A stretch of 64,000 nt of DNA from NCBI RefSeq assembly GCF_020497125.1, contig NC_059075.1:30726003-30790002 (forward strand), read 5' to 3'. Numbering within the stretch: position 1 is the stretch's first letter; each line of letters starts with the position of its first letter. Source of the stretch: Mauremys mutica. Lineage: Eukaryota; Chordata; Testudines; Geoemydidae. The notes below the pieces were generated by a model. That model worked only from the letters and a program-made list of their open reading frames with translations. It ran no database searches and had not been told where the DNA came from. Made by a program: the position numbers and the translations under genes. This document shows positions 62,782-64,000 of the stretch, piece after piece.

Positions 62782-64000
62782 GTTAGTTGTATAACAACAT
62801 TATCAAACTCTTGTAGAATACTTTTAAAACCACTCCTGCCTCCCCAGGCACAAAGTTCAAGGAAAGTTCAAGGAATCCACCCTTTGGACAAGCTACAAGG
62901 CTGCTGTGGAGCCCCTGTCTGGGTATTTCTAGTCCAGGACCTGGAATAAGTCACAGACCTTTCTTCACTTTTATGCTGAGTACAATTAAGTGTGGATCCA
63001 GTAGTCCATCTCTCCATTCCACTTCAAACATCATCGTCTGGCCCTCCTATTTGGGTTCATCACAGGTTTGCACAGGCCTTTCCCCACTAGCAGATGGTGC
63101 AATGTTATGCTTGAATAGAGCAGAAGGTTTTGAGTGTGCCCTCCACACGCAAGTGGATTTCACCTTAAATGGAAGAGAGCCGAATCACCCAGTGCTGCTC
63201 ACACATAGAGCGGCTGCTGGTAAATTGTATTTCTTTTTATATAGTATCTTTTATGCAAATTATTTCTCAGTGCTTTGCAGAATTTGAGTTTAAATAGTAA
63301 CATTTTCATTAAGTGAGCAGAGCAATTCCCAAGTGTATGGTGAGACGGAATAATGTACTGAATAATACCAAAAGAAGAGACGGCTTAAGAACTATGAGGA
63401 AATGAACTTTCTTTCACAGTAATAGAGAGAAGCTCATGATGCAGGAATAAGAAGTGGGAGGCTGAGTGGAATTTAGTCACATAGGTAAAATCTGATCAGT
63501 CTATGGGCCTAAGCAACATGGTTAACCTAAAAAAAAAATCACATTTCAATTATAAATATTCCAGGAAATGTGACCTTCATCCATAGTTGCTAATAACGAT
63601 ATAGTAAGAAGTTGGCATAATACCTGTTAAATCAAATGGGCAACAAGTAATTGTCCAATAATATAGTCCTTGTACTTACTGGGTTTTTTTCTTACTATTT
63701 AAAAAACATAATCAGTGAACTCAAAAGAAATATCTTTGTTGCCATTTAAAAACATTTGCCAACAGTTACACATCTCAGATGCTGCAGTTTTCCCTTTACT
63801 TAGCAAAGGAAATAACTGCTGTACCTCAAATACCACTCTCTTAAGCTTGATTACTGTTGCCTTTTTAATGGGATGGTCTCTATATTTAGAGAGTCCTGTA
63901 GGTCTTAGAAAACTTTTGTAACATTTTATGTGGGGGGAAGGAACAGATTATTTGAAATGTCCTTATTTTACTAATTTGTCTTTAATCAGTTTTCAAGGCA
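62782..64000. other. Start of the next CATSPERB intron, nothing recognised
   Basis: The 104-aa open frame at 62973-63287 shows no CATSPERB similarity or splice phase agreement, so I do not annotate it. The next exon is presumably beyond the window. Confidence 0.5.

Noticed and set aside
62973..63287. 104-aa open frame downstream of the last exon
   Set aside because: There is no similarity to the following CATSPERB segment and no acceptor with the required phase.
1..64000. CRISPR arrays, operons, ribosome binding sites, bacterial terminators
   Set aside because: The window is vertebrate nuclear DNA with spliced exons and SINEs/LINEs. The tandem repeats present are mini- and microsatellites without regular spacers.

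Overview
This is a 64 kb piece of a vertebrate nuclear genome, almost certainly a non-avian sauropsid and most probably a turtle. I infer this from CR1 LINE 3' ends, a tRNA-headed SINE with a CR1-like tail, Harbinger-type elements with GGCCT(T/G)GTCTACAC ends, many small hAT elements with CAGGG..CCCTG ends and 8-bp target duplications, and DIRS-type tyrosine-recombinase retroelements. A crocodilian is the main alternative. There is no bacterial architecture. Most short open frames are chance or transposon-derived.

The only host gene I can support is the 5' half of CATSPERB (CatSper sperm calcium-channel auxiliary subunit beta), on the + strand. Fourteen exons lie between 23230 and 62781. Splice phases agree at all 13 junctions, there are no in-frame stops, and together they encode about 507 codons. 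That is roughly the first half of a protein that is 1116 residues in human. The first exon (start codon and signal peptide) was not located, and the gene continues past the right edge.

Layout. 1-23 kb: upstream region without a recognisable gene, holding MIR, L2 and CR1 relics, several LTR-like insertions, small inverted-repeat DNA transposons and a 113-bp AT palindrome. 23-30.6 kb: first four located exons, with a solo LTR, a hAT MITE and a hAT-inside-hAT nest in the introns. 30.6-38.3 kb: an intron holding a repeat copy split by a 4.8-kb Harbinger element and by a 411-bp solo LTR. 38.3-50 kb: five exons, a decayed DIRS element with a CR1 in it, and further MITEs. 50-59 kb: one intron largely filled by a second DIRS element carrying a nested hAT (itself carrying three TA-flanked MITEs), a CR1 and other insertions. 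59-64 kb: last five exons, with compact introns.

The transposon genes I can read are all broken: a Myb/SANT-like gene and a truncated DDE transposase in the Harbinger element, and gag-like, reverse transcriptase, RNase H and tyrosine recombinase remnants in the DIRS copies. I found no clear evidence for a new biological system. The most unusual signals are the nested insertions dated by their target duplications, a perfect 78-bp inverted repeat inside a MITE, a recurring inverted-repeat module ending just upstream of a 33-nt CATSPERB exon, and a duplicated 12-nt exon end that offers an in-frame alternative donor.
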